DNA of 64,000 nt from Bordetella genomosp. 8 (GTDB lineage: Bacteria > Pseudomonadota > Gammaproteobacteria > Burkholderiales > Burkholderiaceae_B): assembly GCF_002119685.1 (NCBI RefSeq), contig NZ_CP021108.1:5704001-5768000 (forward strand), read 5' to 3'. The stretch's first letter is position 1; the number at the start of each line of letters is the position of its first letter. A program made the translations under genes and the position numbers. The notes below the pieces were generated by a model. It worked only from the letters and a program-made list of their open reading frames with translations, was not told where the DNA came from and ran no database searches. Of the stretch, positions 41,794 through 51,133 are shown one piece after another.

Positions 41794-42474
41794 TTGGCTA
41801 CCCGTGGCAAACCCGGTAGGCCGGCAAGGCCGGCGTCCGCACCGGACCTCGCCGACAGCGGCCTGATCGTCGGCGCCGACGGCTTGGCGCGCCCGCCCTG
41901 GGCGGCGGTCGATCCGCTGCTGCAGGCGTACTACGACACCGAATGGGGCATGCCCGTGCGAGACGAGCGCGGCATGTTCGAACGGCTGGTGCTGGAAGGC
42001 TTCCAGTCAGGCCTGTCCTGGGCCACCATCCTGCGCAAGCGGGAGGCCTTCCGGGCCGCCTTTCATGGCTTCGACCCCGACACCATCGCGACCTACACGG
42101 ATGACGACGTCCAGCGCCTGATGGCCGACGCGGGCATCGTGCGCAACCGGGCCAAGATCCTGGCCACGATCAACAACGCCGCCGCCACCCTCCGGCTGCG
42201 CGAGGACGGCGGACTGGCGGACTTCATCTGGTCGTTCCAGCCGGCGGAAACGCCGGCGCCGCGCACGCTCGCGGAAATCCCCACGATATCGGCCGCTTCG
42301 ATCGCGTTGAGCAAGGCCTTGCGCGCCCGCGGTTTCGGCTTCGTCGGGCCTACCACCATGCACGCGCTGATGGAAGCGACCGGCATGATCGACACGCACC
42401 TGCTGGGCAGCCATCGACGCGGCTGCTCCGGTGTCTGGACGACGGCGGATAAAGCGGCGGACAAAGCGGCGTAG
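41794..42474 (+). CDS. tag: DNA-3-methyladenine glycosylase I, zinc ligands not conserved
   Basis: Tag removes 3-methyladenine from DNA. The product matches over its length: YYDTEWGMPVRDERGMFERL, the catalytic-Glu segment LVLEGFQSGLSWATI, GIVRNRAKI and the C-terminal DTHLLGSHRRGCSG. Compared with E. coli Tag, the zinc-binding Cys4, His17 and Cys179 positions appear as Pro, Tyr and Ser; only the His at 175 remains. The start is a TTG at 41794 with a basic extra N-terminus, so the true start is uncertain. Sequence details resemble actinobacterial Tag more than enterobacterial. Confidence 0.88.
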   Translation: MATRGKPGRPARPASAPDLADSGLIVGADGLARPPWAAVDPLLQAYYDTEWGMPVRDERGMFERLVLEGFQSGLSWATILRKREAFRAAFHGFDPDTIATYTDDDVQRLMADAGIVRNRAKILATINNAAATLRLREDGGLADFIWSFQPAETPAPRTLAEIPTISAASIALSKALRARGFGFVGPTTMHALMEATGMIDTHLLGSHRRGCSGVWTTADKAADKAA

Positions 42475-42560
42475 TGCCGCCCGGGCCGCTCAGGTCACCG
42501 GCGATTCGGCGACCGATTGGCCGATGGCGCCGAACCCGGCGATACCGATACGTAGTCCTC

Positions 42561-43574
42561 TCATGGCGATCCTTGTCCGGAGGCAGCGGCATCGCACCCG
42601 CCCGCGTCGGCCGCCTCCGCGTCGTGGTGGTCGGAATCCTCTACCTGCACCGTCACATGCGAGATGTTGAATCGCTCCGCGACGCGCTTGCGCACCGCCT
42701 CGATGACGTCGCGCGCGGCGACGCCTTCACGCGGAACGACGTGCAGCGTGAGCATGTGCTGCTCCGCGGTGATGGACCAGGCGTGAATATGATGCGCGAC
42801 GCGCACCACGGCGAGATTCTCCTCCAGATCGGCCTTGATCGCATGCGGCTCCAGGCCGCCGGGCGTGCCTTCCAGCAGGATGTGTCCGGAAGAGCGCACC
42901 AGGTGCCACGCGCCTTTCAGCACGATCGCGGCGACCAGCACCGACAGGATGGGATCGATCGGCGTCCACCCCGTCCAGATGATCACCAACGCGGCCACGA
43001 TGGCCGCCACCGAGCCCAGCAGATCGCCCATCACGTGCAACAGCGCGCTGCGCATATTCAGATTCGCCTGGCTGCCGCCCGTCAGGATCAGGAACCCGAC
43101 TATGTTGGCCAGCAGGCCGGCGACGGCGATGGCCAGCATGGTGCCTGCCATGACCTGCACCGGCTGCCAGAATCGCTGGACGGCCTCGACCGCGATCCAG
43201 ATCGCGATGGCGAACAAGGCCAGGCCGTTCACGAACGCCGCCAGTATTTCCAGGCGTCGATAACCGTACGACATGCGCGGTGTCGCTGAGCGGCGGCCCA
43301 CGCGCAAGGCCACCAGGCTGAATGCCAGGGCCGCCGCGTCGCTGACCATATGGCCGGCGTCCGCAAGCAGCGCCAGCGATCCCGACAAGACGCCGCCGAC
43401 GATCTCGACCACCATGAACACGGTGATGACACCCAGGGCCCAGGCCAGCCGGCGTTCGTCGGCGGCGCCGTGGCCGGAATGAACATGGCCGCCGTGGCTG
43501 TGCCCGCCATGGCTATGGCCGCTATTGCCGTGGCCGCCTGGGGCGGCGTGGTCATGGTCATGGACGTGCGGCAT
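42561..43574 (-). CDS. Cation diffusion facilitator (CzcD/ZitB type)
   Basis: The 337-residue protein is an inner-membrane zinc or cobalt exporter driven by proton antiport. It opens with a His-rich segment (HVHDHDHAAPGGHG onward, residues about 2-35) likely to bind metal. Six helices follow, with metal-site motifs HMVSDAAALAFSLVAL and HVMGDLLGSVAAIVAALVI, and a cytoplasmic C-terminal domain. The ATG at 43574 is used; the frame runs far upstream but without homology. Confidence 0.92.
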   Translation of the reverse strand: MPHVHDHDHAAPGGHGNSGHSHGGHSHGGHVHSGHGAADERRLAWALGVITVFMVVEIVGGVLSGSLALLADAGHMVSDAAALAFSLVALRVGRRSATPRMSYGYRRLEILAAFVNGLALFAIAIWIAVEAVQRFWQPVQVMAGTMLAIAVAGLLANIVGFLILTGGSQANLNMRSALLHVMGDLLGSVAAIVAALVIIWTGWTPIDPILSVLVAAIVLKGAWHLVRSSGHILLEGTPGGLEPHAIKADLEENLAVVRVAHHIHAWSITAEQHMLTLHVVPREGVAARDVIEAVRKRVAERFNISHVTVQVEDSDHHDAEAADAGGCDAAASGQGSP

Positions 43575-43853
43575 CGGGGGGCTCGGCGGAACGGGTCGCG
43601 ACGAATATACCGCCGGATGCTGACAAGCGGTGGTTACTGCGTGCGCTGGCGCGCGGACAAGCAAGGCGGCGGGTGGGCGACATGCCATCGTAAGTTGCAC
43701 GCCATCACTGGAATCATCCATATCCGAGACGCGCAAGCTCGAACCGACTGGGCGGGACAGGTAACCGATCTGCCGGTAAATGCCAGTACGGCAGCACCCC
43801 GGCCCGCCACGGCGGCGGCTCCGGCTCTTCAATACCCAGCAGAGTGATGCACC

Positions 43854-46211
43854 ATGACAGCAGGCACAGCAGCCGTCCAGGCAACCTACCCCCACACCGA
43901 CCCTAGCGCGTTCGACACGCAGGCCCGCCCCGGCCGATTGGGCAGCCATTCCTTCGAACCCGGCGCATTCGGCGAAACAGGCCGGGCCAGCCACAAGCAC
44001 ATGTACGGCGAACGACCGGTCCCGGCCGTGCGCACGCTCAGGCTGGTCGCGGGCGTGGGCCTTGCAAAAACCGAGCTCCCGCGGGCCATGACGCGCGACA
44101 GCACCGGCAGCGCGGACGCCCTTTCCCTTGCATCGGCCCACACCCCGGATTCGGGCGTGCCCCGCACCCTATCCAATGGCATCGGGTCCGCGGATTCGCT
44201 CTTCAGCGGCCTCGATGCGCTCGATACGTTCGACGAGGGCTTTCCGCTGGCGCAGGAACCGCCGATCCCGCATGTAGCCCCGGTCGCCCGCCCGCGATCC
44301 AACGTCAAGGCGCCGGGAGACACGCGCGGCACCGCTCACGCTACTTCCGACGTTTCCACGCAAACGAGCGCCGTCTCCGGCTTGTCCCTCGCGTCCACGC
44401 TGACGGCGAATGCCAGGCATCATCCGGACGTCGACCTGGTTATCGCCAAGCTGCGGCAAGCCTTGACGCCTGTCCCGTCGACGGACGACGCGCACGGCAC
44501 GCCCGCCGCCCGGACAAAGTTCAAGCCCGCGGGCGCGTCGATACTGCGCCGCATCGCGCGCGCGGAACGTCAGATGCCGGACGCCCTGCACTATCGCGCC
44601 CTGGACTTCTACAAGTCGTTGATCGCGCTGACCGAAACCGACGGCGACGCGAAAGCCGTCCGTCGCGTCGCGCTGATGGTGGCCGCCCTGGCGCAACGTG
44701 GCCATGCCGAGGGCTACGACGCCGTCGACAGGCAGTTCGTCAAGCGCATCCTCGACCCGCTGATGCATAGCCTGCCGCTGGAAACGCTCAGCAGCCTGGC
44801 GCGCTTGAACGATCGCACCGATGACATGGGCGACAACATCCTGCGCGAGGCGGGCAAACTGCTCGCCGTACGTCCACCTTCCGACCGGAAAGCCGCCACG
44901 CCCAAGGCTCGGCAAGCCGCCCGCGAGCACAACGCCGCCTCGCTCCTGCTGGGCACGGTCGCCGAACTGGCGCGGGAACACATACGCGCGGCATCCTGGG
45001 ATCGGCCGGGTGCCGCCATCCTGGAAGCAGCGGCCAACGGGCAAGCCCAGCAGATCGACGCCGGCATCCGGGAAATGGTCTACGGCGATCTCCTGTCGGG
45101 CGAAATCGACCTGCCTCGCGTGGAGCGCCTGATGGACTCGATGCGCCGGCTGTCCTCCACGCAGCAGTACGCCATGGCGACCATGCTCGGCGAAACGCCG
45201 GAAAGGAATGCCGCCACTCGAACGTTCGGCAAGTTCATGACCGAAGAACTGGCGGATTTCGAGCGCGACGTGGCCATACGCGACCAGATGACCCGCTTTG
45301 TCGACGACCTGCGCACCGCCTGCCGCGGGATATTGGCGGGCGCCGCGCGGGAACCCGGCTTCCGCATGCGCGGCGCGAACATTCGGGCCATCCCTGACGC
45401 CGCCCTCCCGCCGAACGCCGCCGAGGGCAGCGCGCCCACCACGGAGCCCCCGACCGGGCAGCCGGAATACCCGCCAGTCGTCACGCCCTACACGACGCTG
45501 CGCATGTCCTTCCGCAACGCCCGGCACAGCATCGCGGCCAAGCTGCGTTGGACGCCTACTCCGCAGGACGCCGCCAAGGCGCTGATCAAGGGCGCGGTGA
45601 ACGCCCTGATCGCCGGGGACCGGCTGACCCACAGGCAACTGCAGGCGCTGCAAGACCTGACGCAGCGACGGGACGGCAAAGGCCGCGCCACTGCCGCCAG
45701 CATGCCCTTGAACGCACTGGTACGCGAACGCATCGCCAAGCTGGATCCTGCCAGATTGGCCCGGCTGCAAGACAGCCTGGCGGCGGCACGCCATGAACTG
45801 CAGTCGGCCGCCGCGCCGGATGCGGGCCTGGCGGAGCTCTACCGTGCGCTGCACCTTCGCCTGGAAAAGGAAGCCGGCATCAGGAAAGGCGCCGTGGCCC
45901 TGGCCGGCGTCATCGCCACGCTGCCCAGGAAAAAACAGGCCGAGGCGCTGCTCGCTGCCCTAGACAAGCTGTCCGACGCCCAATGCCAGTCCCTCAAGCA
46001 CCAGAGCGAAATGGATTTCCACGAAGAAGCGCTCAACCGCCTGGGTGCGCCGGCACGCAAGGCCCTGCACAAGCTGCTGAGCGGGCGCGACGACGTTCGC
46101 CGCTATATGGAGCGCCTGCACGGCCAGATCAGCTATATGCCCAAGGTATGGCAGCAGTACCGCCAGAGCCAGTTGGAAATCCTGTCCCGCCTCGCCCCCG
46201 GTCGGGCTTAG
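43854..46211 (+). CDS. 785-residue orphan protein with helical repeats, no recognised domain
   Basis: No known family is recognised. The N-terminal ~190 residues are Ser/Thr/Ala/Pro-rich and low in order; residues about 190-785 are predicted mostly helical. Helix-pair-like units recur: SLPLETLSSLARL (near 305), EIDLPRVERLMDSMRR (417), RLTHRQLQALQDL (589), KLDPARLARLQDSL (629), KLSDAQCQSLKHQ (705). There is no signal peptide or membrane helix. It stands alone between the CDF gene and the oxygenase cluster; the ATG at 43854 has AGAGTGA upstream. A soluble scaffold or secreted effector is possible, but unproven. Confidence 0.6.
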   Translation: MTAGTAAVQATYPHTDPSAFDTQARPGRLGSHSFEPGAFGETGRASHKHMYGERPVPAVRTLRLVAGVGLAKTELPRAMTRDSTGSADALSLASAHTPDSGVPRTLSNGIGSADSLFSGLDALDTFDEGFPLAQEPPIPHVAPVARPRSNVKAPGDTRGTAHATSDVSTQTSAVSGLSLASTLTANARHHPDVDLVIAKLRQALTPVPSTDDAHGTPAARTKFKPAGASILRRIARAERQMPDALHYRALDFYKSLIALTETDGDAKAVRRVALMVAALAQRGHAEGYDAVDRQFVKRILDPLMHSLPLETLSSLARLNDRTDDMGDNILREAGKLLAVRPPSDRKAATPKARQAAREHNAASLLLGTVAELAREHIRAASWDRPGAAILEAAANGQAQQIDAGIREMVYGDLLSGEIDLPRVERLMDSMRRLSSTQQYAMATMLGETPERNAATRTFGKFMTEELADFERDVAIRDQMTRFVDDLRTACRGILAGAAREPGFRMRGANIRAIPDAALPPNAAEGSAPTTEPPTGQPEYPPVVTPYTTLRMSFRNARHSIAAKLRWTPTPQDAAKALIKGAVNALIAGDRLTHRQLQALQDLTQRRDGKGRATAASMPLNALVRERIAKLDPARLARLQDSLAAARHELQSAAAPDAGLAELYRALHLRLEKEAGIRKGAVALAGVIATLPRKKQAEALLAALDKLSDAQCQSLKHQSEMDFHEEALNRLGAPARKALHKLLSGRDDVRRYMERLHGQISYMPKVWQQYRQSQLEILSRLAPGRA

Positions 46212-46267
46212 GCAACCGGCGAGGCAGGCGGGTTAAGCAGCCGGACGCAGGCGGGCGCGGCCTACGT

Positions 46268-47284
46268 TCATACTGCAGGTGCGGATTCCTGGAAGGTGAA
46301 GCTGTCCGCGTACACGTGCGCCATGCTGGCTCCCAGCATGGCGAAGACGGCCTTCGCCTCCGACACCATGGCGGGCGATCCGCACAGGTATATCGCGTGT
46401 TCGGACAAGTCATCATGATCCTCGGCCACCGCGTCCTGGACATGTCCGCGCCGGCCCTGCCAGGACGCGTCGGGACGCGATAGCACAGGCACGAACTCGA
46501 ACTCGTACAGCCTGTCCTTCCAGCTTTCGATGACGTCGCGCATGTACAGGTCTGCCTCGGTACGGACGCCCCAATAAAGCTTGATGGGAGGACAATCGGC
46601 GTCGTCCAGCAGCGACTCCAGTATGGCCTTGATGGGCGCCAGTCCGGTGCCCGTCGCGACCATCAACAGGGGCCGGTAGTCTTCTTCGTGATAACAGAAG
46701 CCACCGAGCGGCGCCTCTATCCGAAGCGGCATTCCTGGCGCCGCCTGGGCCAGGAACGTGTCGGTGAAGCGCCCGCCGGGTATGCGCCGGATATGCAGGT
46801 CGATCTCTCCGCCACGGCCGCGCGACGGCGACGCCATCGAAAAACTGCGCTTGCTGCCATCGGGCAACAGGATATTCATATACTGGCCCGGCCGGTATTC
46901 CGGCAGCCCGTCTTCCGGCACCGCCAGGGTGACGTGCAGCACACCGTCGCAAGCGCTGCGCACGTGCAGCACCGACGCGTCGGTCGTCGTCGGCTCGGCC
47001 AGGGCGGGGCCACGCGCGGGCAGGCTCAGGACCAGATCGGACATCGCCCTGGCCTGGCAAGCCAGCGCGTATCCTTGGGCATGCTCCGCTTCGGTCAGGG
47101 CCGGCGGCATCTCTTCATACGCGACGGCACCTTCCTGGATCTTGACCCGGCAACTGCCGCACGCGCCGAATGTGCATTCGTGCGGCATCGCCACGCCGGC
47201 GCGTTCCGCCGCGTCCAGGATGGATTCGTCGTCTTCCGCGGCGAAGGTGTCGGCGGATTCCAGTATCACCACACGGTAGGGCAT
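46268..47284 (-). CDS. Ferredoxin-type oxidoreductase with [2Fe-2S], FAD and NAD domains
   Basis: The 338-residue protein has an N-terminal plant-type [2Fe-2S] domain (cysteines in CTFGACGSC plus a later ACQARAM). An FAD domain follows with YRPGQYMNILLPDGSKRSFSMAS, then a C-terminal NAD domain (VATGTGLAPIKAILESLL). This layout matches reductases of ring-hydroxylating oxygenases and CDP-glucoseen reductase. It ends the transport/ALDH/GlcG unit and probably passes electrons from NADH to the ferredoxins at 51976 and 52656, or directly to an oxygenase. Confidence 0.88.
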   Translation of the reverse strand: MPYRVVILESADTFAAEDDESILDAAERAGVAMPHECTFGACGSCRVKIQEGAVAYEEMPPALTEAEHAQGYALACQARAMSDLVLSLPARGPALAEPTTTDASVLHVRSACDGVLHVTLAVPEDGLPEYRPGQYMNILLPDGSKRSFSMASPSRGRGGEIDLHIRRIPGGRFTDTFLAQAAPGMPLRIEAPLGGFCYHEEDYRPLLMVATGTGLAPIKAILESLLDDADCPPIKLYWGVRTEADLYMRDVIESWKDRLYEFEFVPVLSRPDASWQGRRGHVQDAVAEDHDDLSEHAIYLCGSPAMVSEAKAVFAMLGASMAHVYADSFTFQESAPAV

Positions 47285-47302
47285 GGCAGGCCTCCCTGGG
47301 TA

Positions 47303-47782
47303 TCACTTCTTGATGTCAGCGGCCACCAGCACTTTCATGCCCTTCTCCGCCAGCAGATCGGCAAGCGCCTGCAACGCCGCCAGGCCGGCCGCCGTGTCCT
47401 GTTCGCCATTGCCGCCGCTCAGCCCCACGCCGCCGATGACCTCATCGTCGACCACGATGGGAAAGCCGCCGACGAAGACGGCGAACTTGCCGTCGAAGCT
47501 CCACTGGATGCCGAAGGCTTCGTTGCCGGGCAAGGCGGGACCATTGGGCGCCGTATTGAACAGATGCGTGGAACGCTTGTGGCCGGCCGCCGTGAATGCC
47601 TTGTTCCAGGCGATCTGCGGGCCTGTGATCCGCGCGCCGTTCATACGCTCCATGGCGATCGGATAGCCGCCATCGTCCACCACGCATACGGTTTCAAGCA
47701 CGCCGATTTCCTGCGACCTGGCGATGGCCGCGGCGATCATGGCGCGTGCTTCCTCGAGTTCCAGCCTGTATACCTGCTTCAT
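47303..47782 (-). CDS. GlcG/HbpS-like (DUF336) protein
   Basis: The 159-residue product matches the DUF336 family. Some members bind haem; others sit in glycolate (glcG), propanediol or organic-acid clusters with unclear roles. It has ARAMIAAAIARSQEIGVLETVCVVDDGG, GFPIVVDDEVIGGVGLSGGNGEQD and a C-terminal helix. It lies 18 bases before the reductase gene and follows the aldehyde dehydrogenase, so it belongs to the same unit. A TGTATAC sequence occurs inside its start region (47767-47773). Confidence 0.85.
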   Translation of the reverse strand: MKQVYRLELEEARAMIAAAIARSQEIGVLETVCVVDDGGYPIAMERMNGARITGPQIAWNKAFTAAGHKRSTHLFNTAPNGPALPGNEAFGIQWSFDGKFAVFVGGFPIVVDDEVIGGVGLSGGNGEQDTAAGLAALQALADLLAEKGMKVLVAADIKK

Positions 47783-47831
47783 GGGATGCTCCTGCTGTGT
47801 TGCGGTCGTTCAAGCGATGTAGGCGCCGTGC

Positions 47832-49292
47832 CTAGGCGGCCCGATACACCGTCTTGATTTGCGTATAGAACTCCAGCCCTATCCTGCCGGACTCGCGGAA
47901 GGTCGACGTGCTGGAACGCTTCAAGCCACCGAACGGGGCGTTGATCAGGTTGCCGGTCGTCGTTCGATTGATCTTGACCGTGCCGGCCTGGATGTCCTTG
48001 GCGAAACGATGTGCATAGGCGGCACTGGTGGTGGCGATCGCCGCGGACAATCCGTATTCGGTGTCGTTGGCCTTGGCGATCGCGTCCTCGTAGCCATCGA
48101 CCTCGATAATGGCAATGACAGGCCCGAAGATCTCTTCGCGCGCGATACGCATCTGCTGCGTGACATCGGTGAAGATGGCGGGCGACACGTAGTAGCCCTT
48201 GGCCAGGCCGCCTTCCATCAGGCGGTCGCCGCCATACAGATGGGTCGCCTCGCTTTTTCCCACCGCGATATACGACAGCACGTTGTCCAGCTGGCGCGCG
48301 GTGGCCAATGGCCCCAGCTCGCAGCCGGGCTCCAGGCCGCTTCCTATCTTCATCGTCTTTACCTTGGCCAGCAGCTTTTCCGTATAGGCGGCCTTCACGC
48401 CGGCATCGACCAGCACCCGGCTGGTGCCGGTGCAGGCCTGGCCGGTCAGGGAGAATCCGCCTTTGACGGTCAGGTCCACTGCCTTGTCCAGGTCGGCATC
48501 CGCCAGCACAATGAGCGGGTTCTTGCCGCCCAGCTCCATCTGCGTGCGCGTGGTCAGGCCGACCGAACGATGGATTTGTTCGCCGGCCTGCGTGGACCCG
48601 GTAAAGGAAATGGCCTTGACGTAGGGCGACTCGGTGATTGCCGGACCCACCGCCGCGGCGGGCCCGGTCAGGAAGTTCAACACGCCGTCCGGTATGCCCG
48701 CTTCGACGAAAGCTTCCGTCAGGCGATAGCCGCTGAGCGGCGCATCGGATGACGGCTTGAACACCACGGTGTTGCCCATGATCAATGCCGGCGCGATCTT
48801 GCGCGCCGGAATGGACACGGGGAAGTTCCAGGGTGAAATGACGGTCACCACGCCCAGGGGTTCCAGCTGGCTGTAGACGACCATGTCCGGGTCGTCGTTG
48901 GGAAAAGTCTCGCCTGTGAAGGACTGGCCTTCCGCCGCGTAGAAGCGCAGGGTCTGGGCGGAGCGCAGGATCTCGTCGCGACTGAGTCCGACCGCCTTGC
49001 CTTCCTCGCGCGTGAGTTCTTCGGCGAACTGGCTGGCATGGGCTTCCAGGTAGTCGGCCGCGCGGAACAGGATCTGCGCCCTTTTGGAGATGGGCGTCGC
49101 CTTCCATTTCTCGAAGGCGGCTTGCGCGGCGGCCACGGCTGCCGCGCCATCGACGTCGGCGGACGCCTGGAAATGGCCCACGATGTCATCGGTATTGGCC
49201 GGGTTGATGTTCGGCACTGTCCTGCCGCTGGCGCAGGGCGACCATTTGCCCGCCACGTAATTCATGAATTCGGTGTTCTTGAGGTCTTCCAT
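47832..49292 (-). CDS. Aldehyde dehydrogenase
   Basis: The 486-residue NAD(P)-dependent enzyme has the catalytic cysteine in GQACTGTSRVLVD near residue 280 and the general-base Glu in ELGGKNPLIVLADADL. The cofactor-binding FTGSTQAGEQIH and C-terminal KINRTTTGNLINAPFGGLK also match. It resembles benzaldehyde/vanillin-type dehydrogenases, which is suggestive only. The ATG at 49292 with GGAG upstream is preferred over GTG 49310. A TTGTATACTTT element lies about 50 bases upstream. Confidence 0.93.
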   Translation of the reverse strand: MEDLKNTEFMNYVAGKWSPCASGRTVPNINPANTDDIVGHFQASADVDGAAAVAAAQAAFEKWKATPISKRAQILFRAADYLEAHASQFAEELTREEGKAVGLSRDEILRSAQTLRFYAAEGQSFTGETFPNDDPDMVVYSQLEPLGVVTVISPWNFPVSIPARKIAPALIMGNTVVFKPSSDAPLSGYRLTEAFVEAGIPDGVLNFLTGPAAAVGPAITESPYVKAISFTGSTQAGEQIHRSVGLTTRTQMELGGKNPLIVLADADLDKAVDLTVKGGFSLTGQACTGTSRVLVDAGVKAAYTEKLLAKVKTMKIGSGLEPGCELGPLATARQLDNVLSYIAVGKSEATHLYGGDRLMEGGLAKGYYVSPAIFTDVTQQMRIAREEIFGPVIAIIEVDGYEDAIAKANDTEYGLSAAIATTSAAYAHRFAKDIQAGTVKINRTTTGNLINAPFGGLKRSSTSTFRESGRIGLEFYTQIKTVYRAA

Positions 49293-49342
49293 GGCTCGCT
49301 CCGAGTTCACCAGGACGGCGCCCGATGGTCTGGAAAATGAAT

Positions 49343-49354
49343 ATTGTATACTTT
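49343..49354. promoter_or_regulatory. GntR-type operator candidate (ATTGTATACTTT) before the aldehyde dehydrogenase
   Basis: ATTGTATACTTT lies about 50 bases before the ALDH start. It shares the TGTATAC core with sites at 50997 and 53764; GntR/FCD regulators often bind such sequences. See the finding on the shared motif. Confidence 0.5.
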
Positions 49355-49416
49355 AAGCGATAGTAGAAAGGCTGCCAAGAGGGGCAGCCAACCAGCGGCT
49401 TGCGGCCGCTTCCGCG

Positions 49417-50952
49417 TCACTGCCAGATCAGGATGGCGCAGATGGTCGATACGAACAGCGCCAGCACCACGGGCAGCAGCAGCGCGCGCACCATCTCCAG
49501 CACGTGCACGCGCGCGAATCCGGCGACCGCGATCAACGACGACCACGCGATCAGCGTCCCGCCGCCCGTCCACACCGCGCCCATCTGTCCCACCGCCGCC
49601 AGGGTGGCCGGATCGATGCCCACCACAGGCCCCAACGCACCCGACAATGTTCCTGTCAGGGGCAGGCCGGCGAATCCCGAGCCGTCGATGCCGGTCACCA
49701 TGCCGACCAGCAGCACGCCGAACGCGACCAGGAAATGATTCGACGGGATCAGATGCTGGGCGGACGCGATGATCTCGAAAAGCAGTCCCGGGGCCTGCGC
49801 GCCATCCATGCCGAGGATCTGCGCCGCGGTATCGTGCGCGCCGATGAAGAAGAAGCCCGCGATCGGCAGCACCGACCCCATGGCCTTGAAGGCGAACACG
49901 AATCCGTCGGTGATGTGGTCCGGGCAGACATCCAGCATGCGGCGCGGACCTTCCGCCGCCAGCGTGACCAGCATCATCAGCGCGACGGCGACCCCGCCGA
50001 CCAGCGCCGCCGCGTCGCCGCCGCGCAAGGCCGGCAGGCCGGGCACGATGCGCGGCAGCACCATGATGGCGATGACGCCCAGGAAGGCGACGGGCGTGAT
50101 CACCGCGAAGGCGCGCGACCATTTTATGCGGCGGGCTTCCTCCGGCGTGGCGGCGCGGCGCGGCGGCATGCCGGGCGGCTCGTCATAGCTCGTGCCCCGC
50201 GCCAGCTCGGCCTTGTCGAAGCTGCCCTCGGATTCGATCTGCGCCAACGTGCCATCCTGCGCGCGTGCCTGCCAGGCGCTCAACAGCGCCGCGCTGCCAG
50301 GAACGATATGGCGGCGGATCATGAAGTAGGTCACCAGCAGCGCGATCCCGCCGGTGATCAGGGACAGGACGAGGGCGCGGTCCGCCACCGTGGCGGCGCT
50401 CACCGCCGCGCCCGCGGCTTTCGCGCTGATGCCGGGCGCCACGCCGATAACGTAATCCGAAGACAGCGCCATGCCCTGGCCCGCGATGGCGATGGCCATG
50501 GCGCCCGCCAGCGGCGGCAGTCCTGCGGCGATCGCCGCCGGCAGCAGTATGGCCGATACCAGCGGCACCGCGGGCGTCGGCCAGAAGAACAGCGAGATGA
50601 CGTACGTACACGCGGCGATGATGAAGTAGGAAACGTGCCCGCCGCGCATGATGCGACGCATGGGCTGCACCATGCGCACGTCGGCCTGTATGGACTTCAG
50701 CGCATTCAACAGCGCCGTCATGAACGTGATCACCAGGAAGATGTTGAACAGCTCCTTGGCCGCCACGAAGCTGGCATTGAAGATGCCGATCAACGCACTG
50801 ATGGGGCTCCCGGTAATGGCCAGGATCACCAGAAAGGTGCCGATCACGGACGGCACCACGACATTGGCGCGCAGGATCATCGTAAGGATGATCGCGGCCA
50901 CGCTTAACAAGTACACCCAATGCGAGGCATTGAGCACCACGTCGGTATGCAT
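49417..50952 (-). CDS. Multi-membrane-spanning organic-anion permease, family uncertain
   Basis: The 511-residue protein has about 12 hydrophobic helices. It resembles ion-transporter-superfamily carriers of organic anions (such as CitMHS, GntP or DcuC type), but I cannot name the family. Notable parts are WVYLLSVAAIILTMILRANVV at the start, a charged cytoplasmic loop near residues 225-275 (RAQDGTLAQIESEGSFDKAEL), and GTLSGALGPVVGIDPATLAAVGQ late. The ATG at 50952 has GGGGAAAG upstream. It probably imports the substrate of the oxygenase cluster. Confidence 0.75.
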   Translation of the reverse strand: MHTDVVLNASHWVYLLSVAAIILTMILRANVVVPSVIGTFLVILAITGSPISALIGIFNASFVAAKELFNIFLVITFMTALLNALKSIQADVRMVQPMRRIMRGGHVSYFIIAACTYVISLFFWPTPAVPLVSAILLPAAIAAGLPPLAGAMAIAIAGQGMALSSDYVIGVAPGISAKAAGAAVSAATVADRALVLSLITGGIALLVTYFMIRRHIVPGSAALLSAWQARAQDGTLAQIESEGSFDKAELARGTSYDEPPGMPPRRAATPEEARRIKWSRAFAVITPVAFLGVIAIMVLPRIVPGLPALRGGDAAALVGGVAVALMMLVTLAAEGPRRMLDVCPDHITDGFVFAFKAMGSVLPIAGFFFIGAHDTAAQILGMDGAQAPGLLFEIIASAQHLIPSNHFLVAFGVLLVGMVTGIDGSGFAGLPLTGTLSGALGPVVGIDPATLAAVGQMGAVWTGGGTLIAWSSLIAVAGFARVHVLEMVRALLLPVVLALFVSTICAILIWQ

Positions 50953-50996
50953 CACTTTCCCCTTGCTGCCATGCCGGCAGTTCATAGTCGCGACGA

Positions 50997-51008
50997 ACTG
51001 TATACTAT
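50997..51008. promoter_or_regulatory. GntR-type operator candidate (ACTGTATACTAT) before the permease
   Basis: ACTGTATACTAT lies about 45 bases before the permease start in the 272-base region shared with the divergent GntR gene. It has the same TGTATAC core as the sites at 49343 and 53764. Confidence 0.5.
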
Positions 51009-51121
51009 ATGGCGATGCCACCGCCGCCAACGGCATTCTTGCTCTACTAGGGAATACGATATGCGCTGCCGGACGGCAGCTTCTCGGGGAGAGAGGCCTG
51101 CCCGCAGGGCTTTGTTGGGAT

Positions 51122-51133
51122 ACCATATACTGG
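51122..51133. promoter_or_regulatory. Related element ACCATATACTGG before the GntR gene
   Basis: ACCATATACTGG keeps the ATAC core but not the full TGTATAC. It lies about 90 bases before the GntR start and may allow autoregulation. Confidence 0.35.

Noticed and set aside
43575..44141. N-terminal extension of the CDF exporter
   Set aside because: It runs into the orphan gene on the other strand and lacks CDF features; the His-rich start at 43574 is typical.
44169..45854. 561-residue open frame on the minus strand inside the orphan gene
   Set aside because: The plus-strand frame has a good start, ordered helical composition and full length; this is its shadow.
47766..47773. TGTATAC inside the GlcG-like gene as a regulatory site
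   Set aside because: It lies in coding sequence just after the start codon and could be chance; kept only as a background example.
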